A DNA stretch of 64,000 nucleotides. Source: Siphonodentalium dalli. Its lineage: Eukaryota; Mollusca; Scaphopoda; Gadilida; Siphonodentaliidae. The notes beneath the pieces are model-generated. The model saw only the letters and a program-made list of their open reading frames with translations. It had not been told where the DNA came from and searched no databases. How positions within the stretch are numbered: the first letter of the stretch is position 1; every line of letters starts with the position of its first letter. The translations under genes were made by a program, and so were the position numbers. This document shows positions 1-11,032 of this stretch, piece by piece. The DNA lies in contig CP136061.1 in NCBI GenBank assembly GCA_032622095.1, forward strand, positions 11,795,287 to 11,859,286, read 5' to 3'.

Positions 1-52
1 GCGACAGCTATATACCAGTAGGCCTATGGTAATCGAGAGCAGGGGAAACACG

Positions 53-142
53 AAAACCATAGTCAGAAATGGTAACGCCAACAAGATCATATTATTAGCC
101 ATAAATATAAATTATAATATAAAATATATTGGTTATATGAAT
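53..142. repeat. Dispersed 90-bp repeat, copy 1 of 3
   Basis: An AT-rich block beginning 'aaaaccatagtcagaaatgg' recurs almost unchanged at 16378-16451 and 50127-50217. All three copies are in the same orientation. I see no terminal inverted repeats or coding sequence. Copy 2 lies directly upstream of a TSP1 exon acceptor on the minus strand. Confidence 0.8.
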
Positions 143-705
143 GCAATTTTCTTAATGTCTCCTCTAATTTTTTTCGGTTGTTAACAAGAAAAAAAGTGGC
201 CGCAGAGACTCCAGACAAGATGGCGTCCATCGTGGCAGCCATTTTTTTTATATGCACAAGGTCTCTTTGATCGCCGTTATAGTAAAGATGATATCACACG
301 CGGTCTTGTTTTCCACTCGATTCGTTATGCTAATATACAACCCTTACAAATTAGCCAAAATCCGACACCAGAATCCAATATGCCGCCCAAGATGGCCGCC
401 GAAATGTGAAAATATGCTATTTTTCTGGCATGATACCACCTTTCGTTTGTCTTTGTAGGAAAATATTGGCATCTTGGCGTGATGTTATACATATATATAT
501 ATATATAAAAGAGTCATTGGCGAACACATGGGAATCACAATATACATTCATTGTGGGATATTTTTGTCCGATATCACGTTTTCCCAAATGCCGGTATAAT
601 AGGTCAAAGCCGAATACACACTAATAACGCGATGTAATGTTTCGAATCAATGACTGTTATTGCTATCATAACAACACCCATGCATATATATGTGCAGGAA
701 GTACT
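143..705. other. No gene seen; AT-rich
   Basis: Only short open frames that look accidental are present. A short (TA)n tract lies near 491-507. Nothing else could be recognised. Confidence 0.5.
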
Positions 706-802
706 CGAGCGGGGTTAATACAGGTCCTCGTCCGTATCTTATTCCCAATTCCGCATGACGCGCTGCACGAGCCAGTTGCCCACGACGACCAATATCCATC
801 AA
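706..802 (-). pseudogene. Half of a TSP1-repeat exon (5' half only)
   Basis: On the minus strand this begins after the same acceptor (..CAACAG) as the intact TSP1 exons at 22-25 kb. It encodes the first half of the domain: W4 and W7, C12, C16-G, the basic KIRTRTC strand and then NPA. Past about 706 the similarity stops and the frame runs into unrelated sequence, so Cys4 to Cys6 and the splice donor are missing. The upstream intron (about 803-950) also matches the introns of the tandem array, so exon and flank were copied together. It is probably a truncated duplicate rather than a working exon; an unusual terminal exon is possible but unlikely. Confidence 0.8.
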
Positions 803-950
803 CTGTTGGAACGATGTGACACTATTAATAGCTTCCATAACATGTCAGATATGCGCACGCTTTGTGTTATTAATTATATTATTTCATATATTCTTAAACT
901 TGTTTGATAGCGTATGATAACAAGAAAGTGTTCTGGGGTGTGTCTCCTTC
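803..950. repeat. Duplicated intron flank of the TSP1 array
   Basis: Sequence such as 'cagatatgcgcacgctttgt' followed by 'gtttgatagcgtatgataac' matches the intron found beside each exon at 22.3, 22.9, 23.6 and 24.2 kb. It identifies the half exon at 706-802 as a displaced piece of that array. Confidence 0.8.
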
Positions 951-1389
951 TTACGGACACTAAACTATAATTATGTCTGTTCATATCAACCGTATTCATG
1001 TTTTTGAAAGGCTCGACTGAACACTCAAAGTTCGTGCCGCGTTTTTCATTTGTCTAATTTTCGAAAGAGCGTGTATAGCTAATGTGAACACAAATTATCA
1101 TGAATCAGGCTGATCAACATGGCTAATTTGATTGGAAATAAATAAAAAGTGTTACCCGATTACAACCCTATTAACATATTTCTGCTTCATAACAATGCTA
1201 ATTATATGGCATTTGTCACGAGAACATTAAATGTGATCAGGGCATTTGTTTACAAATTACATCGGCCATCGGGCTGGAGTCTCAGTCTGGAGTTAATAAT
1301 TTTACCGGAGATCGCTATCCAATCGCTTCGGATTCGACTCTGTGTGTGTTGATAATTATACTTCCATGGTGTAACCAAGGAAGTATATT

Positions 1390-1880
1390 GTTTTTCTACT
1401 GAGGTCGTTTTCCGTTTATTTCGAAATACTCAGAAACTGATTGCAGTAGGAACGCGAAATCTCTAGTGAATGTAGGCATCGAAGGTTTACTAGATATAAT
1501 GGTATCCGGATTTCCGCTCAATGTTTCTTGGCGGAGTTATGGCCCTTTTGCGATTATTTTTCATTGTTATTATTATTATTATACTTGACACTTTTGTAAT
1601 CACTATTACTCGAAAAGTATAAGAAGTAGGACACTAAAACTTGGTAAGTAGGTTGGGGTACATGAGTTCTATGCCTATGGCCCATAACGATTTTGTCCGC
1701 GCTTTCATCGATGAGTTATCTCCCTTTATTTGAAAAAATGTCATTTTATTATCTCGGAAATTATAAGAAGCAGAACATCGAAAATTAGACCGTATGCACA
1801 TCTCGATATGCACTACTGCCCACGGGCATAAAAACTTGTGTCCGCGCTTTCCCTGAAGAGTTACCGCCCATAGTTGGCAA
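1390..1880. repeat. Diverged tandem repeat, about 140 bp
   Basis: Three degenerate units share a core such as 'tataagaagtaggacact' / 'tataagaagcagaacatc' followed by a line about tttgtccgcgcttt. No coding potential is apparent. The 950-1390 stretch to its left holds nothing I can name. Confidence 0.5.
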
Positions 1881-2029
1881 ACCTCTATTGTATTGTACTC
1901 TGTTGTCCTCCCGTATCATTCCAGATAACTGTATTTGGTTTTTGTAGTCGTGTTGACCGTTGTCAGCTTAGTCCGAAGAAGAAAATTTGACAGGGTTGGA
2001 CATATATTTTTACACTGGGGTGGGGGCAA

Positions 2030-2760
2030 AATTTTCGCAATTTTTTTTATTATTAGACATTCATCTATTTAAGTATGTAGATTCCCTGAACGAAAACAAA
2101 CCCATACCGGAAAGGATTTTTGTAATCCGAGAAGAAATGCAAGAGTTACGGGCCCTCAAAGTTTGCAATTTGGTCCCATGTGCTTGTGCGCACATCTCCT
2201 CCGAAGATGTAGAACTTTGGATGTCATCTGATACGCCAATGCGTGCGGTCTGAAGAGAGCACGCGATGGGCCAACTTTTGCCAGTGTCGGTTCAGTGTTG
2301 TGGGTCAGGGGAGGGGTGGTCCGGGGTACCAAAATTTATTTCGTCTCCGAATCATATGAAACTTGATATATAAACGTTGATCATAAAACTGAAAACAGAT
2401 TGTAAATCCGTTAAAAAATGGCGGAGATTTGGGCCCTCAAACTTTGAATGTGGGCCCATATTCATTCCAATAAACAAAATGTTATTCGTCTCTGAATCAG
2501 ACAAAATTTATAACAAATAATCAATGTAACTAGCTGATCACAATACTCAAAACAATTTCAAAATCAATTGGAAAATAACGGAGTTACGGGCTCTCAAAAA
2601 TCGCATTTTGGGCCGGGTTTGACTATTTCCCAATCTCGTCACCCAATTTCGAGGCAGGGGTGGGGTCACTTCCAAACACTTGAGATCAACCCACACATGT
2701 TAAGGGAAAGATATAATCATCCTACTTTATATTTTCCGTCCCTTAAATGCGATTTTCAGT
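2030..2760. repeat. Diverged tandem repeat with gggccctcaaa core
   Basis: Three units carry 'gagttacgggccctcaaag' or a close variant (near 2140, 2425 and 2580), each followed by a 'ttgggcc(c)' motif. The open frames here follow the repeat and do not resemble proteins. Confidence 0.5.
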
Positions 2761-3179
2761 AATATATATCACCCGTTACAACGTTATACACTACCAGCGT
2801 TAAACCGTCAAATCTAAATCTTTAAAAAGCGTACTAATCTTGCGTTTAGATACTACTTATCACATCCACTCGTCGAAAAGTTTTTATCTCAATATCTGAT
2901 TTTCGGAGTAATTTTCCCCATTTGATCTTCGGTGGAATTTGTCAAATCTGAACCCAACCGACAAAAACACTCCCTTGAGCAGGTTGCGTTTATAGTAGAG
3001 CGGTCAAATTTTGTAGGCGTGCCTACATTATACCGGCTTACATGCTCCTGCGTGAAAGTCGCTCCTACATTAGCCCGTTTGGATTTGGGACGCAAATTCA
3101 AACGGACTTGTCAAGAAGCAAGGCAAATGCATGAACATGCTCACCGATATACTATATAGGTATGCCCGCTCTACTATAA

Positions 3180-3590
3180 AAGTAACCTATTGTCACGATT
3201 TGACCTGTCCAAAACACTCCCCGGACAAAAGTTTCCCTAGGTATCAAATTTCGTCGAAATCCGTTCGCTTTACTCGATATTACCTTGAACTGACCATTTC
3301 GAAGGCCAATGTCAGGTCGGGGTCACGATTTGACCCACCCAAAAGACTCCCCGGACAAAAGTACTCCTAGGCACCAAATTTGGTTGAAATCCGTCTGTTT
3401 TACCAGATTTGACCTTGGATTGACATTTTTGAAGGTCAACGTCATGTCGCGGTCACGATTTGACCCGTCCAAAACACTCCCTGGACAAAAGTACCCATAT
3501 TTATCAAATTTAGTCAAAATCCGTCCAGCAGTTTTCCCGGTCATAGCTAACAGACAACCAAACAGACAGAAGTCCCAAAATATATATTAA
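3180..3590 (-). repeat. Tandem 120-bp repeat related to Helitron-like family B
   Basis: Repeated 'ggtcacgatttgaccc' plus 'ccggacaaaagtac' units, about 120 bp apart, resemble the body of the family B elements at 11.8, 12.6, 58.2 and 59.1 kb. The right edge (3550-3590) reads on the minus strand as an AT-rich start then TTTTGGGACTTCTGTCTG, like the 5' end of those elements but degraded. No clear CTAG end was located on the left, so this is an old, incomplete member. Confidence 0.55.
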
Positions 3591-4021
3591 ATTTAGAAAT
3601 GTTAATGCAAGTGCACCATCAGATCATAAGACACCAATACGTTGTCGCATGAAGAGGAACACACATATACGCATAGCACTCACATGGGATGGGATGGTAT
3701 ACCATGGAAGTATATCTGATTCCATGGAATCTGACCTCTAGTTATTGAGTTGTTATTGAGTCATTTTAAACGTAAATCGTATCCAAACAAGTAATTTTTT
3801 TTATCATGGATAGTTCATTACTGAAAATAGAAGTTGAGGTGTAAATATTTATTTTCTGAAAGTTTGCTTGGTGAAGTTGCTCGTTGACAATTTCGGCCAA
3901 TTTATTTATTATCAACCAAATTCGGAGATCGTCCAACGGAAAATCCTGCTTTGGCAATTAATTTTCTGAGATGGATTAATAGTAGTTAGTTGAAAATAAA
4001 ATGTTATCGTTGTAATTATAA

Positions 4022-4181
4022 GCCATCAACGTCGTTTTTCGGTTGATCTATGAGCCTATAGACCGACCAGTAGACGATTAACATACTTGGTATAATCCAC
4101 TTCGCGGAATTATACTGTATGTTATTCGTCTACTGATCGGTCTATAGGCTCATAGATCAACCGAAAAACGACGTTGGTGGC
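4022..4181. repeat. 160-bp near-perfect palindrome (MITE-like hairpin)
   Basis: Left arm 'gccatcaacgtcgtttttcg' is mirrored by the right arm ending 'acgacgttggtggc'. The arms are about 70 bp with very few mismatches and a short centre near 4095-4110. The structure would form a long hairpin. No coding sequence is present. Confidence 0.9.
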
Positions 4182-4199
4182 ATATATGTGTTGTATTCG

Positions 4200-5270
4200 A
4201 CATTAATTTTCGAAACTTTTAAGACCGCATATTGTATATTATCTTGGGAAATGTTTGAGAAATTGCCCTTATATTGGTTGAAAATATTTCAAATGATAAA
4301 ATATAATTGTTATTAAGGCATACAATTGTAAATTTCAACAGTATACTAACAATGAGGTTGTTACATTATCATATATGACGAATTGCGATCGACAAACTCA
4401 CTTTATAAGATTTAACCGAAGATTTATTGAATCCTTACAACAAAGTAACATTTTCGTGATTTTTAGGGTGAGCGGTAACATTAACCAAATTTTCTGAAAC
4501 GTTGTTACATATTAGCACATAAGGTGTTGTCATTGTTTTCAGTATATATGTCGAAAATATATAAGACCAAACATCGTGAACTATCGCAAATATCCTATGA
4601 GGAACTGACCATTTATTGGACCAAAATATTTGAAATGACGAGGATTTTCTTACAAAATTGCATATGTTTAGTCGAAAAAGTTTTAAATTTCAACGTTAGT
4701 CATTGTGTATGTAACTGCCATTATAATATTTAGAAATGTGATCGAATAGTGTCCTTTATAGGTTCTCATCCATGTTCTATCAGATATGTATCACACAAAA
4801 CATTTCATGATTTTTGGGGTGAGGGGTAACATAATCCAAAATTTCTAAAATATGGACACGAATTTATCCAAAATGTTATATGTTTTGTTTGAAGTATATA
4901 TTTCCAAAATTTATCAGGTCTTAAACTTTGATCCACACTGAAACAGTTTTGAGAAATTGTTCGTTTATTATTCCGAAATAATTGAAAAGAGAATGATGTT
5001 ATGACAAAATTTCATGTTTTTCGTCCAAAAAGGGATAAATTTCAAATTTGGTCAGCCTGTGTTGCTACTAATCTTCAACATATGACAATTCCTGGTGGAA
5101 TGACTCATTTATTAAGCATGTGCCTTGAATTTTATACCAGTTGGAATGTTCATTGTGAAGTAATTATTGAATTTGGCGACCATCTTGGATTTACACTGGA
5201 AACAAGGCTTAATATTGATCAGAAATCTGTTTCTAGTTCACTTTCTGAAAGGGCACACATAACTTGACAT
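4200..5270. other. AT-rich, no gene; weak duplicated segment
   Basis: Segments near 4450 and 4805 share 'gtgatttttagggtgag' / 'atgatttttggggtgag' and following sequence, which suggests an old tandem duplication about 360 bp apart. Open frames are short and low-complexity. Confidence 0.4.
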
Positions 5271-5330
5271 AATATTAAAAAATGGCACTTTTGGCCACTC
5301 CGTTCCAACAAAAACACTAAGTCACTACAC

Positions 5331-5640
5331 TATGCCGCAAGGAAAAATTCGAACCCCCGGTTCTCGTTTTACCATCGCTTCACAACAAACTCTATCATGT
5401 TCACAACACACACACACTTGTGTCGTTCTATCTATGTATTCCATATTTAAAAGTATTGTGTCGACAGTTGGTGTGAGCATATTTATTCACCTAAATAATG
5501 CACATGAATTAACAAAATAATTGTATAATATAACATAATGACAATTATATTAGAGAATGGGATTTGTCAGAAAGCATGACGCTTATACCAGCCAAGTCCC
5601 CATCTTTAGCACTCACTGGTGGTCTCTTTATTGATTATTA
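5331..5640. repeat. 310-bp direct repeat, left copy
   Basis: This block, with 'ttaccatcgcttcacaacaa' and 'ttgtcagaaagcatgacg', is repeated in the same orientation at 6874-7195. The two copies bracket about 1.2 kb containing tandem repeats and a fragment of the 7181-7406 palindrome. The pair could be the direct ends of a larger element or a segmental duplication. Confidence 0.75.
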
Positions 5641-5769
5641 ACAAGAGCACACCGTCGGGGTGTGGCGTAATACGCCCGTTTTGGAGTAGAGTGGGGCAAG
5701 GTTTAATTCATTTGTTTGAAACCTTTGACTTAAGACGAAATAATAACACAAATAAAACACAATAATCTG

Positions 5770-6110
5770 GAAACCGCATATCAGGTAAAAATCTAAGTCG
5801 AAAAAGGGGCATAACTCAGTCAAAATCATGCGAATGAAACTAATATTCGAACTTGATCTGTATTTTGGGGTGGTAAACTAATATACCACATTTGGTTCAG
5901 TTCACTATATTCAATCTAAAGTTATCATCCGGAAACCGCAAATTAGGTAAAATCTAAGTTGAACGAGGGGCATAACTCAGTCAAAATCATGCGGACGAAA
6001 CCCATATTCGAACTTGATCTGTATTTTGGTGTGGTAAACTAACATACCAAATTTGGTTCAGTTCACTCAATGCAATCTAAAGTTATCATCAGGAAACCAA
6101 AATCGGACGC
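5770..6110. repeat. Two-unit tandem repeat (gggcataactcagtc)
   Basis: Two units of about 170 bp share 'ggggcataactcagtcaaaa' and 'cgaacttgatctgtattttg', ending in a 'gacggacggacaacc' tract. A related form occurs at 62.9-63.4 kb. This repeat style is common in bivalve genomes, as far as I know. Confidence 0.65.
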
Positions 6111-6177
6111 ACGGGAGACGGACGGCTCGACGGACGGACAACCAATTTACATAATACGACCGTTTTTTTCAAACGGG

Positions 6178-6363
6178 CATATAATAATGTTCTTTTCCAA
6201 ATTAGGGTTTGCTTTCATGTTCAATGTGTTTATCTTATTAGCTTTGTCAGCCATCTGGGGCATAGTCCGCCAAACAGTAACCTATAATAATGAGACACTG
6301 TTGTGCAGTCCATGCATCAGATCATATTCAGGTGACTTGAATTGTTACCTGTATGTGACCTGA
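6178..6363 (+). repeat. Fragment of the 7181-7406 inverted-repeat element
   Basis: This is one arm and the centre of the element at 7181-7406 in the opposite orientation. Translated, both copies give a hydrophobic stretch (FAFMFNVFILxALSAIWGIV) followed by a segment with cysteines. The frame is conserved between the two copies, but that can follow from DNA similarity alone, so I do not call it a gene. Confidence 0.6.
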
Positions 6364-6873
6364 CCCTCGACCCCACCCCATCAGTTTCCATACACATCAA
6401 ATAATAACACTAAAGGCCACAATCAATCGCCCACTCTTATAGAATCGTTCTGAAAAAGACCACTGTTCTGCAACCAACTTTGCTATTATGACGTGACTGA
6501 CGGCCAATTTGGTAGCCATCATGGCAGCCATTTTAAAATATTTCGAGCGCTTTGTGCGTTAGTATGATGTTTTATTGCACACGCAATGGACCATTTGTGC
6601 GAAATACAGCAAAATACAGAAGGTTTAAAAACGTTCCATTTTTTATTGTTCTTGAATAATACAAACTGATTACGTCAACAATGTCATTGGCGACGTCAAC
6701 AGTAACAGACAATTTCTTCACTAAATTATTAGGTCTACACTAAGCACACGATTCTTCAATTAAATAAACAATATACACCTAAATTTTATTTTAGTACAAG
6801 TTACAATCTTTAGAGTGTGCAGTAAACATAGACACAGTTTTGTGAACATGTTAACGATATCGCACTCGTTTGT

Positions 6874-7195
6874 CATGCCGTGAGGAAAAACTCGAACATC
6901 CGGTTCTCGGTTTACCATCGCTTCACAACAAACTCGTGCAATAACGTTATCATGTTCACACACTTGTGTCGTTCTATCTATGTATTCCATATTTAAAAGT
7001 ATTGTGCCGAAAGTTGGTGTAAACATATTTATTTAATAATGCACATGAATTAACAAAATAATTGTATAATATAACATAGAGACAATTATATCAGAGAATG
7101 GGATTTGTCAGAAAGCATGACGTTTATATCAGCCATGTCCCCATCTTTATCATTCACTGGTGGTGTCTTTGTTCAGTTTGTTGATTATTCATAAT
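6874..7195. repeat. 310-bp direct repeat, right copy
   Basis: Second copy of the 5331-5640 block, same orientation, with moderate divergence. Its end runs into the left arm of the palindrome at 7181. Confidence 0.75.
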
Positions 7196-7406
7196 GTTAT
7201 TTTCCCAGTTAGGGTTTGCTTTCATGTTCAATGTGTTCATTCAGGTCACCTGCATATGATCTGATGCATGGACTGCCCAACAGTGTCTCATAATTATAGG
7301 TTACTGTTTGGCGGACTATGCCCCAGATGGCTGACAAAGCTATTAAGATAAACACATTGAACATGAAAGCAAACCCAAACTGGGAAAATAACATTATGAA
7401 TAATCA
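7181..7406. mobile_element. MITE-like element with 57-bp terminal inverted repeats
   Basis: Left arm begins 'ttgattattcataatgttat' and the right arm ends with its complement at 7406. The arms are about 57 bp, the centre about 110 bp. No clear target duplication is visible. A related half copy lies at 6178-6363. Confidence 0.8.
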
Positions 7407-7433
7407 ATAAAGACACCGGGTAGGGTTCTCTAT

Positions 7434-7597
7434 TCCGAAGGTTAATTATTCCGAAGGTTCTCTATTCCGAATGTTCATTATTCCGACGGTTTGCTATTCC
7501 GAAGGTTCATTATTCCGAAGCTTCATTATCCCGAAGGTTCGCTATTCCGAAGGTTCGCTATTCCGAAGGTTCGCTATTCCAAAGGTTTCTACACTGA
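7434..7597. repeat. 16-bp tandem array (attccgaaggttcgct), left arm
   Basis: About ten units of 15-16 bp built on 'attccgaaggttcgct'. The same repeat occurs in reverse orientation at 14655-14812, so the two arrays bracket the 8367-14389 foldback as an outer inverted pair. Confidence 0.9.
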
Positions 7598-8078
7598 GTA
7601 TTTAACCACAAATGAAACAAAATTTGCACACCCTCCCCCACAAAAACAACACGAGGAATGAAAAATACTATTACGCTATACTATTACCACATTCCAATTC
7701 CCAAATTGTCCCAGATGTCGGTTATTAATAGCAAAAAGCCAGTATCAGTTTATCGTTTATTATGGAAAGTTGAAAACAAGATGAATGCATGACTGAAATG
7801 AGCTACACGTAAGAGATACTAGTACAGTCTGTCAGAATTGGCAATCTGTATATGAAAGAAACATCAACATTAAAGGCCCACTTAATTTTCGAACCCACAT
7901 ATCACATCTACAAAATATGTGCCATATTATATATACCATTTGAATTAGGACTCTCTAACATTGTATTATCAACTTATCCGGTGTACTAGTAATAAGCCAA
8001 TTACTGTGAACATGTTTTTTGGTGAGTTATCGACGTGTTTTTGTGCTTAAGTTTCATCTGTTTTTTTGGCGTAAAGTA

Positions 8079-8146
8079 TTATTTTCAATAGAGGGGGAAT
8101 AACTCTATATTTTAAAGATAGAGTTATTCCCTTCCATTGAAAATAA
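8079..8146. repeat. 68-bp hairpin
   Basis: 'ttattttcaatagaggggga' folds on 'ccttccattgaaaataa' with the loop at the tttaaag near 8111. No gene is visible from 7600 to 8366. Confidence 0.8.
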
Positions 8147-8388
8147 ACTATAGTTTGAATTCTGTTCCATTCTGGGAGCCATAACGCGGGAAACGGTTTT
8201 ATGATTTCAGCTATTTTTATTACTTTATGGGCACCTTCTGATACACAGACGTTTCAAATGGTGATGAATTATAATATTTTAATCATATATTTTTTGGCAT
8301 AGGTTGTTAGGCCTATTAAAACCGTAGCCCCACTGTTATAATCCAACTTTAGCTGGCGTATTCTTACGGTGGCTGGATGAGGACATGG

Positions 8389-8855
8389 GAAATTTTATTT
8401 TTATCTCGTTTAAACGAGATAACTTATCTTGTTTAAACGAGATAGCAGGTGGGAAATTTTATTTTTATCTCGTTTAAACGAGATAACTTATCTTGTTTAA
8501 ACGAGATAGCAGGTGGGAAATTTTTATTTTTATCTCGTTTAAACGAGATAACTTATCTTGTTTAAACGAGATAGCAGGTGGGAAATTTTATTTTTATCTC
8601 GTTTAAACGAGATAACTTATCTTGTTTAAACGAGATAGCAGGTGGGATATTTTATTTTTATCTCGTTTAAACGAGATAACTTATCTTGTTTAAACGAGAT
8701 AGCAGGTGGGAAATTTTATTTTTATCTCGTTTAAACGAGATAACTTATCTTGTTTAAACGAGATAGCAGGTGGGAAATTTTATTTTTATCTCGTTTAAAC
8801 GAGATAACTTATCTTGTTTAAACGAGATAGCAGGTGGGAAATTTTATTTTTAACT
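8389..8855. repeat. 64-bp tandem array, left foldback arm
   Basis: About seven to eight units, each containing the palindrome 'atctcgtttaaacgagat' followed by 'agcaggtgggaaatttt'. Units are nearly identical, which points to recent homogenisation. Confidence 0.95.
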
Positions 8856-8924
8856 CGTTTAAATACAACAAAAGTAGTTATAATACAACAGTTACTAGTG
8901 GCCAGTAAAGATGGTTGCCTTCGT

Positions 8925-9330
8925 ATATAGGTGGTACCCAATCACCACCCAATCACCACCCCATCCCATCACCCATAGTATATTGTGCGCCGCAGGCGCT
9001 CGTATATGGGTAGTTAACCACCCACCACCACATCCCGCCACACATGCTATCTTATGCGCCGCAGGCGCTCGTATATTGGTAGTTACCCACCCTTCACCCA
9101 TAGTATAGTGTGCGCCGCAGGCGCTCGTATATAGGCATAGTTACCCACCCACCCACCACCCCATCCCATCACCCATAGTATCCAATGCGCCGCAGGCGCT
9201 CGTATATAGGTTGTACCCACCCACCAACCCATCACGTCACCCATAGTGATGGGATGGGGTGGTGGGTGGGTAACTACCTATATACGAGCGCCTGCGGCGC
9301 ATAAGATACTATGGGTGGCGGGATGGGGTC
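8925..9330. repeat. About 70-bp GC-rich minisatellite with an internal inversion
   Basis: Units carry 'tgcgccgcaggcgctcgtat' and a run of cacccaccacccc. The last unit and a half (about 9245-9330) is in the opposite orientation, so this arm also has a local hairpin. The same units appear inverted at 13627-13822. Confidence 0.9.
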
Positions 9331-9334
9331 AGAG

Positions 9335-9481
9335 ACGTGGCTAGAGGGTCTCCGTTCGGGGGGTGTCCACCTTGGGAAATTCCAACTGCACCCCCCGCCT
9401 TGAATCAGAATAACCAAACACAAGTTTTTCATAATTTCATTTGCACCCCCCCCCATTGCGCCTCAATGCTCAGACCTTATA
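9335..9481. repeat. Older dispersed repeat, left part (split by Helitrons)
   Basis: This 147-bp stretch, with 'gctagagggtctccgttcgg' and 'ttgggaaattccaactgca', matches 48510-48658. The match resumes at 12742 after the Helitron-like array, so this is the left half of an interrupted repeat. Confidence 0.85.
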
Positions 9482-10117
9482 TCTCATATATATTTTGAAG
9501 ACCTCTGTTTGTTTGTCTGTCTGTCTGTCTGTCTGTATGTCTGTCATTAATACAAATCTACGATTCTCGACCGATCGGGACGAAACTTGGTACGCGTGTG
9601 TAGTTTGACCAGGCGGTCGTCCTTGTCGTATTGGCGAGCCCGTGCGGCGCCCGCTTCGCGCATGCGCAGACGAGTTCTCGGAAACGGGTGGAGCTATCGA
9701 GTTGAAATTTGCTATGTGAATGTATCTTGCCCCGGATACGGATTTTATCGGGTCGCCGAGTCCGTGCGACGCCAGCTTCGCGCATGCGCAGACGAGATAT
9801 CGGAAACGGGTGGAGCTATCGACTTGAAATTTGGTACGTGAATGTATCTTGCCCCGGATACGAATTTTATCGGGTCGCCGAGCCCGTGCGACGCCAGCTT
9901 CGCGCATGCGCAGACGAGATCTCGGAAACGGGTGGAGCTATCGACTTGAAATTTGGTATATAAATGTATCTTGCCCCGGATACGAATTTTATCGGGTCGC
10001 CGAGCCCGTGCGACGCCAGCTTCGCGCATGCGCAGACCAGATATCGGAAACGGGTGGAGCTATCGACTTGAAATTTGGTATTTTAATAGCCCGGACAACG
10101 TCGGGCTCATCGGCTAG
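9482..10117 (+). mobile_element. Helitron-like element, family A (1st in array)
   Basis: Starts TCTCATATATATTTTGAAGA after an A and ends in a hairpin (GCCCGGACAACGTCGGGC), then TCATCGGCTAG. These fit the Helitron rules: 5' TC, 3' CTRR preceded by a short hairpin, insertion at A^T. The body has a pyrimidine/TG-rich tract and four units of about 122 bp, each with a GCGCATGCGC palindrome. No Rep/helicase is encoded, so it is non-autonomous. The next element starts at the following base. Confidence 0.8.
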
Positions 10118-10522
10118 TCTCATATATATTTTGATGACCTCTGTCTGTCTGTATGTTTGTCTGTCATTAATACAAATCTACGATTCTCGACCGATCGGGA
10201 CGAAACTTGGTACGTGTGTGTAGTTTGACCAGGCGGTGGTCGTTGTCGTATTGGCGAGCCCGTGCGACGCCCGTGCAGCGCATGCGCAGACGAGATCTCG
10301 GAAACGGGTGGAGCTATCGACTTGAAATTTAGTATGTGAATGTATCTTGCCCCGGATACGAATTTTATCGGGTCGCCGAGCCCGTGCGACGCCAACTTCG
10401 CGCATGTGCAGACCAGATCTCGGAAACGGGTGGAGCAATCGACTTGAAATTTTGTTTTTTAATATATATCGACTTGAAATGTGGTTTTTGAATAGCCCGG
10501 ACAACGTCGGGCTCATCGGCTA
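10118..10522 (+). mobile_element. Helitron-like element, family A (2nd)
   Basis: Begins TCTCATATATATTTTGATGA immediately after the CTAG of the previous element. It has two 122-bp units and a hairpin end that finishes CTA, lacking the last G, before the next TCTC. Open frames through it follow the repeat and are not genes. Confidence 0.78.
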
Positions 10523-11032
10523 TCTCATATATATTTTGAAGACCTCTGTCTGTTTGTCTGTTGGTTTGTTTGTTCGTTTGTCATTTATACAAATCTACGA
10601 TTCTCGACCGATCGGGACGAAACTTGGTGCGTGTGTGTAGTTTGACCAGGCGGTGGACGTTGTCGTATTGGCGAGCTCGTGCGGCGCCCGTGCATCGCAT
10701 GCGCAGACGAGATCTCGGAAACGGGTGGAGCTATCGACCTGAAATTTGCTACGTGAATGTATCTTGCCCCGGATACGAATTTTATCGGGTCGCCGAGCCC
10801 GTGCGACGCCAGCTTCGCGCATGCGCAGACGAGATCTCGGAAACGGGTGGAGCTATCGACTTGAAATTTGCTATGTGAATGTATCTTGCCCCGGATACGA
10901 ATTTTATCGGGTCGCCGAGCCCGTGCGACGCCAGCTTCGCGCATGCGCAGACCAGATCTCGGAAACGGGTGAAGCTATCGACTTGAAATTTGGTTTTTGA
11001 ATAGCCCGGGCAACGTCGGGCTCATCGGCTAG
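10523..11032 (+). mobile_element. Helitron-like element, family A (3rd)
   Basis: Same 5' start and the same 3' hairpin and CTAG (11029-11032). It carries three 122-bp units. It is joined directly to a family B element at 11033. Confidence 0.8.

Noticed and set aside
8389-8855. Possible CRISPR-like array (regular short repeats)
   Set aside because: There are no unique spacers: the whole 64-bp unit repeats, and the context is a eukaryotic foldback element.
9470-10944. Overlapping open frames on both strands rich in Arg and Ala (MREAGVARARRPDK..., VSCPGYEFYRV...)
   Set aside because: They recur in every 122-bp unit of the Helitron-like elements on both strands, with the same spacing as the DNA repeat. 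Nothing suggests selection on the protein.
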